Below, in pieces: positions 25,078 to 37,537 of a stretch of DNA of 64,000 nucleotides. Source of the stretch: Zerene cesonia (taxonomy: Eukaryota; Arthropoda; Insecta; Lepidoptera; Pieridae). Location: the NCBI RefSeq assembly GCF_012273895.1, contig NC_052117.1:8750406-8814405 (forward strand), in the 5' to 3' direction. A model generated the notes under the pieces. That model had not been told where the DNA came from. It did not search any database and was given only the letters and a program-made list of their open reading frames with translations. Made by a program: the position numbers and the translations under genes. Numbering within the stretch: position 1 is the stretch's first letter; every line of letters starts with the position of its first letter.

Positions 25078-25245
25078 ACTAGCTGCAATCTACGCCTCCA
25101 CTCGCGTAGTACCCGGCTAAAATGTAGCCTATATGTTAATCGTGACATCTGTACCAAATTTCATTCATATCCCGATATAGGTTTTTGCGTGAAAGAGGAA
25201 CATACATCCATATATTCTAACAAACTTTCGAGTTTTAAATATTAC
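25078..25245 (+). repeat. diverged family B repeat
   Basis: It contains 'actagctgcaatctacgcct', 'cggctaaaatgtagcctata', 'tgtaccaaatttcattcata', 'tttttgcgtgaaagagg' and 'aacaaactttcgag', in the same order as the family B copies. Confidence 0.65.
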
Positions 25246-25249
25246 TCGG

Positions 25250-28200
25250 ATTTAACTGCTATATACTGCTAAAAGACAAAGCCGTAAATTGATATAAAAA
25301 TCTGCGCAGAACATTTTTATATACGTCATCAATTTAACCCGACAAAAGCGGAGCAGGCAATTATATTTTATTTATTGCTTATCCCTTGCTCTTATGACTT
25401 AAAATTAAATAAAACCCTGTTTTAATCAAAACATAGCCTATAAATATACAGAACTTAGTAACGTGTAATCTAATTGCAACAGTACCGTGAAGAAGCCTCT
25501 ATGGCCGGCCTGTAAGGCCCTAATTGTATTCTATCGGAAATTTGTGTATATGCCCCTGTAGCGAGAAAATTTAGCTTGCACGATTCTGAAATTTGTGGCT
25601 ATACGTACTATAATGTAGTTGTATGTGTTTTAAAACCATTGAGGGTGTGAATTCGATTCCTGGTAGATATTACTATATAAAGTATGTAAGGAAGCGCATA
25701 TTCTATTCACCTTTGCTGATATTGGAATAAGTGTTGTTACTTAATACTTAACTGCTTCGAAATGACTGGACCGATTTTTATGAAATTTGTGCATGTCGAA
25801 TAAGTCTGTGACCCGGCCTGCATCTATTTTTCATATCCCTAAGTGATAGGAGTAAGGCAGAACAGCGTTTTCCGGTTCAACTAATTACAATTATATATAA
25901 ATACGTAGGAATTGTTATGCATAAAATATTTTAATACAGTCTTTAACATTGATAAAAAGTGAAAGTATTTTGAAAATTTATCACAAGATAACACAAAATA
26001 CCAACACCCAATTCTGGCTAAAAATGTGCATAAATACCATATAATCTGATATGGTTTGTTTATCAGTTCGTTCAACCAAGACGTTGTGAAATAACAAAAA
26101 ATCGAGGAAAGTTTATCATAAACGACAATGTGATAATCTCCGTATCGTGATAGCGCAGAATCGATAGCAAGTATAATACGCATTATGCGTAAGTGTTGGC
26201 GTATCTATATCTATAAGTAACACTTCGCCCCGGCTTCACCCGTGGTACGTTTTCTCTCTCCATAAGCAACTTCCTTATGCCTGAAGAAAATGTAAACAAA
26301 ATTTGGAGAATTGGCCGACTCTTAGCAACATAGTTAGCAATTCATTTTTATTTATGAAGGTGTGTAAATAGAAATTTTAAAATACACACATGAGTACACA
26401 AGATTACCAACTTGCCTATCTATCGACCTTTTACAACCTATCTTTTACCATAATATACAACGCAAAGGTGACCGACTGATCTATCAATGCACAGCCCAAA
26501 TTACTGCAATGATGCAGAGAGACGATGCAGGCATCCCTTAAGAAAGGATTTTAATAAATTCTTCTCCCAAGAAGCAAAATAGGGGTAAAAGTTTGTATCA
26601 TGAAAGATTCTTTCACCGCCCGCCCACGCTGGCGATGCTGCGGATAAAACGAATAAAATTGATATTCGATGAAGTAATCGATGAAGGTTGACTTTATTTG
26701 GAGTCTGTGTTTATTAAGTTTGGTAGGTTGGTTTTAGTTTAATTTTAAAACTACAGCGTTCTACTCTGATAAAGAGCTGAAGAGCTAACACTCAGGGCAT
26801 ATAAACGCTGTCCCGCAAACCCCAAGTGGCTGGCTGCTCTTTCTACGCCTATACATTCATAGCAATGCCTCCTGAAACGTAACGACCTATCATAACGTTA
26901 GAGGTAAACGCTCCGAAAGACCCTACGAGGGGTGACGTGTTGCTATTGATCCGGGCTGAACTCCGACTGCGCATGCGCGGTATCGATCACCTTGCGCAGA
27001 CTTTTGACTGCCGAATTTCTTCATACACATAGCATATTCATTGCCTAATGCTCTAGAAGGGGAGGTGATGTGAATAATAATGTCCTAAGCGAGCTGTCTC
27101 CTTGGTCTGGTGTGTGTTTTAGCGGTATTTGTTTCGCAGATGCGTTTGATAAGAAACTTCTTGTTATTTTTACTAAGGCTTTTAACACTGTTCTCTATTT
27201 TTATATATTTGTAGGGCCGCGGTATTTCAAGCTTTATATTTTATTGGCGCTTAACGTTTATATGTGATAGAAAAACAACATTTTATGCATAGAAAATTCG
27301 ACCATGAAGCGGGATTCGAAACTATGTCTTTTATGACGAATGACGAATTCGATTTTTTTCTATTCTTTATTGATATATTTCAAATACGCTTAATACTCTT
27401 TATTATATACATTTAATAACTCGGTCATCTATCATAAAGTACTTTTAAATGTCATAAATTTCTCTTCATAATATCAGTTGTCTGATACAAAGTTATCCCC
27501 ACTTAGATTATTGACAAAGAGTAATTAGCTTAAAAGTATATTACATTGACAGTAATAACTATACATGAATTCTTTTATTCATATATACCATTAAATTACA
27601 TATATTGCACGTAAGTGATTGATTTTCAATTGCATTTAAGAGCAAAGTCTATTCAATAGCAATCACGAAAACGTGACTGCAAACGTGTTCGCAGAAGGAA
27701 CATTATGTGTGTGAACTTTATCTATATATAAATACGCAGTGAGTCTGTTGTGGTGTTCTCATAGGTAGGTACTTAGGCATTTTAGTGTTCCCTCTACGTA
27801 TCATGTCGATATATATCGTTGTCTTCGTAAAGCAACGCAGATTTGTCGTTATCGTTTGTAAATATAGTTTCAAGAAACTTAAAAACACGCTTTTATGATA
27901 GAGTCAATTAAATTGTCTCACTTGCTCGCATACATAGTATACGTAAAGAAATTATTTAATCCTAGCAGTCAATATGATAATAATATATAAGTAGGGTAAA
28001 TATGATAATAATATAGACACATGAAATTATTGTATTGTCACCGATCTTTGATAAATGTACAAAGTTTGAAGGAAATCTGTCCGTTTTAAGTGGGTATAAA
28101 TCGAACCTAAAGGACTCGGTTACATTCATAGTGTGTTAAAAACGGATTGTTGTTGGAATAAAAACATGGAAATACTATTTTTGTTTTTCCATGATAATTT

Positions 28201-28870
28201 AAATTGGTGTTAATTGCATGCGAGAACTATGCTTTAAAAGTATAGAGATAAATACTATTATATATAACTTAATTCTCTCCAATGATGAAGGTATCAGATT
28301 CTAATTTTGGTTAGCGCCGAAAGCTCTTAATCCGCCAGAGTTATTAGACTGACCGATAGCGATTGACTAATTTTACATCACAGAAATACTGGAAAAGTTT
28401 GATTTCATTATGATTGAGTAATGTAGAATACCTGATAGTTCATTTTTATGCTTGTTGGTGCCCATTTTCTGTTAAATCTTATTCCTTAACGTGCATAATA
28501 TAGCTAATAATATATTCTTTCATTGATTACTAATTGTAAGGCGTAAAGCGAATCGCTCTAGTAAATCCCCGGCTTATTATAAAAAATAAACATATTCAAA
28601 CTGGCCCAAGAATGACTCGTAGGTATACAGTTTTAATGAAACTAGTTTATTTTTTATAATAATTTGGTTTTGCACGCCCGCCACGTATTTCGAGAACCGT
28701 GTACCGTAAGAGGAGGTCTCTAACCTCTGAACTGCGATACTACGCATCATGCAATGCGACCTCTTGCCGGAAGGTGACCTGGATTCCAGCTAACACTTGA
28801 TTCGAAAAGTATCACCTAGATTTGTTTATATATTTAGACAAAAAGCTGCTTACTCCAGCTTGAAAAATAA
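25250..28870. other. gene-free stretch with repeat fragments
   Basis: No supported exon was found. Fragments include a LINE/SINE tail at about 25740-25830 ('ggaccgatttttatgaaatt'), a family E copy at 26222-26345, and an NRF1-like palindrome at 26968-26978. The rest is AT-rich. Confidence 0.45.
26222..26345 (-). repeat. interspersed repeat, family E (copy 2)
   Basis: It shares the ordered blocks 'ccggcttcacccgtggtacg', 'tctctccataag', 'gaattggccgactcttagc' and 'aacatag' with the copy at 16120-16290. Confidence 0.6.
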
Positions 28871-28871
28871 A

Positions 28872-29150
28872 AATAGTCAAGTGCGAGTCGGATTCGCGAC
28901 CGTAAGCTAATGAGTAACTGCAAAAAAATGGTCACCCATCCAATTAATGCCCGCGGCAACCGTAGCACTTCGACCAATTTTATAATTCGTTGCGATAGCG
29001 GAAACTGAAACACATCATCTATGACAATTTTGATTGCAGCTTACTAGTATGGTTCATGAGATACGAATGGGCATACAGAGCGACAGGCAAACTAATAGGG
29101 TGTCCTTTTCACCCTTTGGGCGCGGTACCCCAAATATAGCCTACGTTACT
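28872..29150 (+). repeat. lepidopteran 'caagtgcgagtcgg' repeat
   Basis: The element runs from 'tcaagtgcgagtcggattcg' through 'atggtcacccatccaattaa', 'gatagcggaaactgaaacac', 'atcatctatgacaattttga' and 'ggttcatgagatacgaatgg' to 'accctttgggcgcggtaccc'. I recognise this order as a repeat found in many copies in Lepidoptera. It has no coding capacity. Confidence 0.75.
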
Positions 29151-30039
29151 GGGTAAAGGTATATGTAAGTAACTAACTGTAAATTTATTTTCAAATCGAT
29201 AGTGTAGTTTTTGAGATTATTTCTTACATACAAAAATACAAATCTTTCCCATTTCTAATATTAATGTAAATACATTGTAAAAATCATCACACTCACTGAT
29301 TTATCTGGAAGGTAGAAATTTCAGGATTCGCTTCCTAGTATTACTGACTAATAGGGTATTGTGATATTGACATAATAACTTCTTTGTCTAACCTACCACA
29401 AAATCCCAACTGAAAAATTATGAAGAAAATGAGAAAAAAATACCCACGTAACATGTGTAATAGGAAACAAAGATATAGCACAGTACACACATGGCTATGT
29501 CATTGAAATAGGTCAAAAAACGATAAATGTATACGAAATAGACGTTAAGGAGTACCCTCATAATCTGCCCGGGACGCGTGACGTCATCGATCAATACCGC
29601 CCCCACCCCCGCGGATCGTGATATAACATGTTTTTGGGATTTAATCCCCTTTTATTCCCTATTTCAAGGGTAAACGCTACAATTGTGGTGGCGTGAACTA
29701 GAAAGTTTTGTAATGAACAGATGACAATGGGTTTGTGTTAATAAGATTATTTTTATTCGTTTTTTGTATGCATGGCTGTGATAATGTTGGTGCTAACCGA
29801 GATGTGAAGGATTATAATGATCTTGAAATGCAAATAAGTTTACTTGTAGCTGAAATAGATTTTTTTATAAACTATTAGGAATAATCGGCTTTATTTCACA
29901 TTTGAAGTCGAGTATTATCAAGTTTACCATTCCTGTAAAATGCAGTTAAGTTTAATTAATTTTAGCAAAAGAAACATACAAATACGTGGAATTCACTCGC
30001 TGTCCACAAATTGTTTTAAAATGTAAAATTCGTTCGGTA

Positions 30040-30200
30040 ATATTCAGTGTGGAAAACGCTGACGGCTCGGCGAGGAACGTAAATAAACAGTGACACGTGT
30101 TAGGGAGTGGGCGCATGCGCAGTGGCCGGTCAACGATCGATCCAGACGCAGCATAAAATACGTGCGGTAGCCGGGGAGCAGGGGAGAAGTGGGTAGCTGC
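30040..30200. promoter_or_regulatory. GC-rich promoter-like island
   Basis: It holds a CACGTG E-box (about 30094-30099), an NRF1-type palindrome GCGCATGCGCA (30111-30121) and 'gatcgatcc', followed by 'cataaaatacg', which could act as a TATA-like box. No transcript can be attached to it. It lies just upstream of the duplicated IRF2BP block. Confidence 0.35.
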
Positions 30201-31799
30201 ACTATGGATGTATTGTGGGAAATGCGGATGGTGTAATACTTATAAGTTGTTTTATAAATTATAAGTTGTTTGTGGGGATGGATGGTTGGATGGTGGCTGA
30301 ATGGTGTTGACGAATGGATGTTAAAATTGTGTGTCAAATTTGAATTTGAATGAGAGGCAGAAGAGAGTGGTAAACGACTTTTTCTTTAGGAAGAGTAAGT
30401 TTACTAGGGAACCATGTAAATGGCAGCATGGGCTCATGCTTTCTTTATAAATGCGGATGTTGTATATGTATGGATGTTCTTATTTCCACTTTTTAGTAAA
30501 CTCCGATTGAAACCATGAAAAAGCTTTATATGAGATAATTGTAGATTAGTAAATAGGAGCTTCTTCGCGGACTAACGCTTATTTTGTTTATTGATCGATA
30601 CATCTCACATACATTTATAAGCTGTGACACTTGAGAAATCTCACATCTGCTAGAGGCTGACATACATTGGGAATTTATCTCAGCGCAGCGCTATCACACG
30701 TTCAAATGTGCCGGCCATCGTGAATTTGTTAATTTTGGGAGAGACGTAGCAATTAATCCCCTGATAGTAATCGTTTATGTTGAATCTGATATATACATGG
30801 GAGAACAGAATCCGCTGACAATTTTTCAGATTTCTACTTCGAGACTGAACATAAATACTACGCATATATATTATAATAGGACTAGCCTTCAGTACCTTTA
30901 ATATATAGTCTTAACTTGTAAGCAGAAGAATGAAAATTCAACTAAAAGGGACAAAAAAGTGAAACCTAAGAAAGCACAGTAAAAAATAATTTTAACACGG
31001 AATTCCATTTACTTATATTGCACTAATATATATTGTTAAGTACATAACGATAGTACAAACTGTAAGATACAATACTAAAAGAAAATTTCTTTGTTCCGCT
31101 AAATGCGAAACTAATATGTATAATAATTTTATAAATCAATTAATATGTTCCCCCGTATATTAATAAGATATTCTTCATGATACAAACCTACATTCTATGG
31201 TATTCAGAAGCGCTTTCTACTCTTATTTAGGCGGATAAGCAAGGTGCAATAAGAGTGGGGTGAAAAGATTTTAATTTTTTCTATTACGAGGTTGGTTCAT
31301 CTTATGGAGAGTGATGCCCGCCGGCTTTGCGATGTTAAGGGAACTGCGAATGTGTTACAAAAATTTTATTAAATTTTTTCGATATATTTCTCATTTATAC
31401 GACTGCATGTATGATGTGTTGTATTTGCAAATGATTTTTCTCTAGGGAAGATCTCTAAGAACTATTGACATTTTACATAACGTGTAGGTATATAACAAAA
31501 TATTGCCGTCCGCAAAATAGCTCAAGTACATAGAAGATATACTATACAAGTCCATATAACAGATAACTAAAGTAATGAACACCGGTTATTACCGAGGGTC
31601 GATAGCGCGGCGTCCTCTCCGAATTCTGATAGCGAGCTGAAAATCAATATGGCAATGTCCGCGCCGATTGCGCCGTGAACCTTCTTGCGTTCTAGTGATT
31701 ACGTATTACATGGGAAATGCTTGAGCACGATAATCCGGGTCCAGGTTTGAGGGTCTGTTTCGTGTTAGGCGTGCAATATTGTTGAATGGTTCATCGGAT

Positions 31800-32095
31800 T
31801 GTTGACTTGTGTTAGCAGTGGTGGTGCAGTGGTTAGGATCTCTGACTTTAACCGAATAGACGGGGGTTGAAGACCGAACCAGCATGCAAGAGATAGATTT
31901 CTTAAATTTATCTGCATCACCACTACTCGAAACGGTGAAGGAAAGCATAGTGAGAGAATCGGCATCTCAAAGAGTTACAAAAAGTTCGAAGATATGTCAC
32001 AACTTCCACTTGATCAGGGTAACTGCCTGAACCCCCGTAGGAGGCCTGGATGCCTGCAGTGGGATCAAATAGGGGCTCGTAATGATGATGAGTTA
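31800..32095 (+). repeat. tRNA-derived SINE (copy in block 1)
   Basis: The head has a pol III A box-like TGGTGCAGTGG (31823-31833) and a B box-like GGTTGAAGACC (31865-31875) at tRNA-like spacing. The 3' part ends in the RTE-type tail 'cccccgtaggaggcctgg', 'ctgcagtgggatcaa' and 'gatgatgag'. This is the architecture of a SINE mobilised by an RTE LINE. The allelic copy is at 38870-39160. Confidence 0.7.
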
Positions 32096-32789
32096 TATTG
32101 TATACGAGTTATACTTTGGACAGTTATGTTTGTGTGTGATAGGGCTGGTCTATAAGAGATTTCTTTGAAAGGTGTAATAGAGAGATTGAACCAGAAATTT
32201 AAAATCAGTATAGTGTAAAAAGAATTACTAAAATGATACGCATAGCATTAAAGCCTGTTTAACTTCAACTCAAAACTTTTTATATTTGTAAACTTTTAAC
32301 TACCACCGATTCGGAATGTGTTCAGTACATTTTATTATTGTATAATTTATACTAAGGATAAATAAAAAATAAAACTATCAGCTAGTTAGAATATTAAGTA
32401 AATATGAACTGGCTTGCTGTATGTTTAATATTCAGTGTTGTGAATACTTCATTAGATCGCCATATTTCTTGAAATACTTACATTAATAATAGTTATGACT
32501 GTCTGATAGACAGAAATTATAAGACCATTAGATGACGTATTTTTTACGTGACAATTAAGACGTCGATTTAAAATAATCATTGAATGCAATGTGAGTTTTG
32601 TGCTATTTATTGCATGCTTTGACATTAAAAAAAAATGCTTTGACATAGTTTTTTTTAACAATACATACCAGTTACTGGTGATTGAAAATAATATAGGAAT
32701 ATTGGAAAATAATTTTTCATGTATATCTTAATACATAAAAAATCCAATGGAGTTCATTGGGAACATACATCATGACATGATGAACTCTT

Positions 32790-32950
32790 CACCAACTCAA
32801 CCGATTTTGATGAAATTTGGCATTTTATGTGTAATTTGGTCCGACTTAAGATAAAGGATAGTTTTTAATTCCGATTAAATGTCCCAATAATTTGTAGTTT
32901 TTTAATTATTACTCAACCACAGCGACGCGTGGCCGGGTATGCTAGCAGTT
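32790..32950 (+). repeat. LINE/SINE tail repeat
   Basis: It contains 'ccgattttgatgaaatttgg', 'atgtgtaatttggtccgac' and 'gcgacgcgtggccgggtatg', ending 'ctagcag'. This is typical of lepidopteran repeat tails. The allelic copy is at about 39857-40013. Confidence 0.6.
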
Positions 32951-33059
32951 ATATGAGTACTCGGTAGCAACCAAGGGCATCCATGATGGATCTCATGACA
33001 GGTTCTATAATCTCATAAAATGTAAATAAACAGAGTAAGCACGTGTAGTGCGATATAAA

Positions 33060-33200
33060 ACAAACGAATGGCGCGCATGCGCAGCGCCGCCGTGCAGATG
33101 GATTTTTTAATTAGCAGCCTGAAATCGGAATTTCGGTGTGACGGTGCAAACTCCGCATGCTATCACAGCGGCGATTGCATGATAGACTCGTTCTGTTTTC
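33060..33200 (+). promoter_or_regulatory. NRF1-like GC-rich island
   Basis: A perfect NRF1-type motif GCGCATGCGCAG lies at 33073-33084 within a short GC-rich stretch, repeated at 40137-40148 in copy 2. An open frame of 78 codons starts at the overlapping ATG (33068) and is kept in both copies with one conservative change. Two alleles would be expected to look this alike, so that is weak evidence of coding. It may be an alternative promoter or leader of IRF2BP. Confidence 0.35.
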
Positions 33201-34559
33201 TCGCGTATTGCACAGCAATTTGCATTTTAATTGTATCAATTATGTCGAAGTATAATATGCCAGCAATTTACGAGAATATCGTTTTTATTCCAATATTTCC
33301 TTGAGAATGAAATTTTAATTATAGGTAGACAACCGCGGAACACAAATCATGCTGATTTGAGCGTATTCCGTCCGTTCGCTTTACATTAGAATAGCATTTT
33401 TTCGTGTAATTTTTTTTTTATTAAATTGAGTTTTTGTCATTCTATAGTTAAGTAAAACACTATTACAATCACCAAATAAACATTAGAAACATTTTTATGT
33501 TCCAGATTAACTTTCACTTCAACCATCGGTATAATATAAATTAAAACTTCAACATTTTATTCTAGCTAATATTAATTGGACTTAGTAGGTACTTTTAAAT
33601 AGATCTTTGCAATGAATCCTACATTGCAACTTATGCTCAGACTATGGGCAAATCTAATTTCCCCGAAGCTTTATTACATTCGAAGTGGCCTGCACTCAAA
33701 TCGCAATCAGTTAATTAAATCCGTGTCCCTTTACTTCATCACGGACAGAAGAATAATCCGCTTTGACTGAAAACCGTTGTTCTAGTCCATAAAGATTTGG
33801 AGATAACAATTTACCGTTTGTCATTGTATCGTCTTTGTTAACTTTACTGTTTACTATTGTCGGATTATGCAGGTAAAAAGCTATGATTTTTATGGATTTA
33901 GAATTTGGATGAACTGTTTTTTAATATTCCAAATAATCCGGTTAACAAACGTCTTTTAATATTTTCCTGTGATTTTTTTATGAAAGCATTTGTGTCGAAC
34001 TTTGCTACGGATTATCTGTTTTGGTTCTTCTTTGGAATTGATATCATGATAATTGTTTGTGAGTCTACAAAAATGACTTAATCATTTTCTAAATAATTTA
34101 TAATTTGAAGAACTTTTACATAATATAGCAGGGAGGAAGTAGCGGTTAGTCGAAGGTATTTTCTGCGTACAAATATCATTTATTAAATAATAAAAAATAT
34201 AACTAAAATAATTTTAAAAATCTTAAGTTATTATTTTATGGCGCAATAAAAAATCCTACTCACTACTATGGATGTAATAAAACTGATTATTTCTGATTAC
34301 AGTTATCGTAGGTTGTTAATAATGGAACTTATTTTATTTGCCAACAAATCAATGTCAAACAATATTTAAAAACGATTGCACTACATTCCCCCGTCTACAT
34401 TGACGTATGGTTTCTTACAATCGTTCACTCCCAAATTATTATTCTTCAAAGCATCTCAATCCGATCAACATTACCTGCCCGCATAACTGTTTTCCACGAT
34501 CGAGCGCATACAAAAAAAAGATGAGCCTGCATTATTATTAAAATACAACGAAATCAGAG

Positions 34560-34705
34560 GAAACATGGTGGTGCGGCGCGAGCGACGTTGCCGCATCGCA
34601 GCTCGGCTGACTCGTCACGTGACGTCACGTCTCAAGATGGCCGCCGTACCGGTTGCGTTCCCCCGCTCCCGTCCTCCAGCCGGATCCGTCCGCGTTGCTT
34701 GATAA
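34560..34705 (+). promoter_or_regulatory. E-box/CRE/YY1 composite upstream of IRF2BP, copy 1
   Basis: GC-rich DNA holds CACGTG (34617-34622) directly overlapping the CRE palindrome TGACGTCA (34620-34627), then AAGATGGCCGCC (34634-34645), a YY1/Pho-like core motif. An ATG-initiated frame crosses it and stops at 'gcttga' (34699-34701), so it is probably a leader or promoter rather than a gene. The same sequence occurs in copy 2. Confidence 0.5.
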
Positions 34706-35382
34706 TAATAATAATTCAGAATGCAGCCGTTCGAAAGGAAACCAAGTGAGAATAGATTGAAATTTAATGCATCGAGCACGTCGGTTATACGTGTTAGCGT
34801 TAATTGTTATTCTAGAGCGGCAGCTGTTTACTTTCGTTGAATAATATGAGTGCTGTTAGGAATCTATGGGTCGTTTGTGCGACCAGTTGACGGCACTCCG
34901 CTGAGGCAATGATTCACTCCGTTCTACGCTGTTACGTTATGTTACTGACCAAATTACACTCGGACCTGTTACTGTATGCATACATACCTATATCAAGAGA
35001 AACTTCTCTCCCGTACAAGCTGATTTTTATGAGCAGCAATAAAATTATATCTGGACGCTCGTTTCTCAAACCTATATCCATCCATCAATATACAATGTAA
35101 TGTCATTGTTTACAGATATTCTTAACTATACCTAAATGGTAAATTCGTCATGTTTCCTTATTTTCCAATGATTATATCGTATAATTATTATTATTAATAA
35201 TATTTATTGCGGTAATTTTTCAAAGTTTGCATTTAAATGCATGGTAATGTCCTTAAGTTTAAAATAGAGTAGATTAACACTCAAATGCGTTATCAATGTG
35301 TAATTACTGAGCATTCAATTTCCTGCTTTAGCTCACTGAAAAACAAGTAATTAAGTTGCTCGTTAATTTGTATCGATTACAT

Positions 35383-35668
35383 ATTGTATGGAGTCTGTTT
35401 ATAGGAGTACAGTGGATGTACCGCGTTCGTTATCGCGCGATAAGCGCGGCGGCGCGGGAGAGGGGGGAGCGCATCCGCGTCGGGCTAACGGCTCGTCCTC
35501 GGCGCGTCGCGGTGCGCGCGCTGACGTCACCGCTCGATAATGGCTGCCGCCGCCCGGTCCCCTCTGCCCCTCCGGCCGACCCAGCTCAGTCTCTCGTCAA
35601 CCCGCGACCGCAGCGAGTGCTTCTAGACGCCGCCGCGCAACTGCGTTACATGTGATACCAGTGATCCC
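35383..35668 (+). promoter_or_regulatory. IRF2BP CpG-rich promoter/leader, copy 1
   Basis: This is the most CpG-dense sequence in the window ('cgcgataagcgcggcggcgc'). It contains a CRE TGACGTCA (35522-35529) and GGCTGCCGCCGCC immediately after 'aat'. It ends about 100 bases before the IRF2BP start codon and is identical to the copy 2 island. Confidence 0.55.
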
Positions 35669-35675
35669 GTGTACC

Positions 35676-35714
35676 ATGGTGACAGTGTTTTATTCGACAA
35701 AAATAAACAAGTGA
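35676..35714 (+). other. short upstream ORF in the IRF2BP leader, copy 1
   Basis: ATG GTG ACA ... AAG TGA is a 12-codon frame plus stop in good context (ccATGG), ending about 50 bases before, and out of frame with, the IRF2BP start. It is identical in copy 2. Confidence 0.35.
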
Positions 35715-35764
35715 CAATTTTTCAAAGCGAATATCGCCGATTACGTTACACACCAGGCATTGAG

Positions 35765-36431
35765 ATGTCGGTGATGCAGAAGAGGCAGCACTGCTATTTG
35801 TGCGATCTTCCCCGGATGCCATGGGCGATGTTGCACGAATTCTCGGAGCCAGTGTGCCGTGGATGTGTTAATTATGAGGGTGCAGATAGGATAGAGGTTG
35901 TTCTCGATACGGCGAGGCAGCTGAAACGCGCGCACGGATTCCAGGAAGGTCGGGGACCGACACATGCGAAAGGAGCTCACCGTGCTCCATTGGAAGCGCA
36001 TCAGAACGGTGCAGAATCATCAGCAAGAGGTCAGCCGGCCCCGCCAGCGCATCACGCTCCCACAGCTGGATTTACGCTGCATCATTCACGGCCGGCAACA
36101 AACGCTGGACTGCTAGCGGAGTACGGGAGTCGGCGGGAGGAACACGAGAGCCGGCGACTTGCCCACCTGCCCCTGGCGCACTTGCCAACGCACGGTGGTG
36201 CCCGCCTTGCTCCCGGTCTCACGCTCAAAAGGCCCCTGGACGATGATGATCACCAGAATCATCATGAACCAGCGAAAAGGCTTTTGGAAGAGCACTCCCG
36301 CCCGCCCCTAACTCGTGGCGAGTCCTTGCCCGCTGTTTCCTTGGCTGCTCCGTTTGCACCTGATCGTGTTTTCAAACAAGAAAAGCACCCACTGCGCACA
36401 CCATCATTTGACGCAGCTTTCAAAACTAACG
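35765..36431 (+). CDS. IRF2BP-like protein, exon 1 only (duplicate copy)
   Basis: This is the first coding exon of the IRF2BP homologue, identical at protein level to the exon at 42822-43488 over all 222 codons and ending at the same donor (AACG|GTAAGT). It encodes the N-terminal zinc finger ([12 protein letters not shown]..., second Cys pair in VCRGC) and the His/Ala-rich linker. No exons 2-4 follow: the sequence runs about 36 bases into the intron and meets a 1000-N gap. The best reading is the second haplotype of the same exon, misplaced in tandem. A true partial duplication is possible but would need an allelic-depth check. If genuine, it could only act as an alternative first exon. Confidence 0.85.
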
Positions 36432-36467
36432 GTAAGTCTTATTTTTGGTTCTTTTAATATAAGTACA

Positions 36468-37467
36468 NNNNNNNNNNNNNNNNNNNNNNNNNNNNNNNNN
36501 NNNNNNNNNNNNNNNNNNNNNNNNNNNNNNNNNNNNNNNNNNNNNNNNNNNNNNNNNNNNNNNNNNNNNNNNNNNNNNNNNNNNNNNNNNNNNNNNNNNN
36601 NNNNNNNNNNNNNNNNNNNNNNNNNNNNNNNNNNNNNNNNNNNNNNNNNNNNNNNNNNNNNNNNNNNNNNNNNNNNNNNNNNNNNNNNNNNNNNNNNNNN
36701 NNNNNNNNNNNNNNNNNNNNNNNNNNNNNNNNNNNNNNNNNNNNNNNNNNNNNNNNNNNNNNNNNNNNNNNNNNNNNNNNNNNNNNNNNNNNNNNNNNNN
36801 NNNNNNNNNNNNNNNNNNNNNNNNNNNNNNNNNNNNNNNNNNNNNNNNNNNNNNNNNNNNNNNNNNNNNNNNNNNNNNNNNNNNNNNNNNNNNNNNNNNN
36901 NNNNNNNNNNNNNNNNNNNNNNNNNNNNNNNNNNNNNNNNNNNNNNNNNNNNNNNNNNNNNNNNNNNNNNNNNNNNNNNNNNNNNNNNNNNNNNNNNNNN
37001 NNNNNNNNNNNNNNNNNNNNNNNNNNNNNNNNNNNNNNNNNNNNNNNNNNNNNNNNNNNNNNNNNNNNNNNNNNNNNNNNNNNNNNNNNNNNNNNNNNNN
37101 NNNNNNNNNNNNNNNNNNNNNNNNNNNNNNNNNNNNNNNNNNNNNNNNNNNNNNNNNNNNNNNNNNNNNNNNNNNNNNNNNNNNNNNNNNNNNNNNNNNN
37201 NNNNNNNNNNNNNNNNNNNNNNNNNNNNNNNNNNNNNNNNNNNNNNNNNNNNNNNNNNNNNNNNNNNNNNNNNNNNNNNNNNNNNNNNNNNNNNNNNNNN
37301 NNNNNNNNNNNNNNNNNNNNNNNNNNNNNNNNNNNNNNNNNNNNNNNNNNNNNNNNNNNNNNNNNNNNNNNNNNNNNNNNNNNNNNNNNNNNNNNNNNNN
37401 NNNNNNNNNNNNNNNNNNNNNNNNNNNNNNNNNNNNNNNNNNNNNNNNNNNNNNNNNNNNNNNNNNN
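36468..37467. other. assembly gap (1000 N)
   Basis: Exactly 1000 N, a scaffold placeholder of unknown true size. It separates intron 1 of IRF2BP copy 1 from a mariner end. Confidence 0.99.
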
Positions 37468-37537
37468 GTAATAAATGTTATTTGCAGTTAACAATTTTCT
37501 TTTTTCTTTATTACAATATTTATGGCAAGACTAGGTA
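37468..37537. mobile_element. mariner-type transposon end (partial)
   Basis: The 70 bases after the gap are the exact reverse complement of the left end of the mariner at 18650-18719, ending ...GCAAGACTAGGTA. A TA (37538-37539) follows, then IRF2BP upstream sequence that matches copy 1 from about 30464. The rest of the element lies in the gap. Copy 1 shows the site without the element (TGTATATG), so the insertion is present on only one copy. Confidence 0.85.

Larger units (their letters stand above)
30464..36467 (+). repeat. IRF2BP upstream block, copy 1 of 2 (probable allelic duplicate)
   Basis: About 6 kb is collinear with 37538-43525. The copies agree nearly base for base, with scattered substitutions and small indels. 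For example, three extra bases occur near 30778, and 'aataataaaaaatat' near 34190 is absent from copy 2. Homology begins exactly where copy 2 abuts a mariner end and stops at the 1000-N gap. This copy ends in intron 1 of IRF2BP and has no downstream exons. Confidence 0.95.

Noticed and set aside
35356..35655. Arg/Pro/Ala-rich 99-codon frame in both IRF2BP leaders
   Set aside because: It reflects the CpG composition of the promoter island, does not begin with a good ATG and ends before the true start. The IRF2BP exon follows in a different context.
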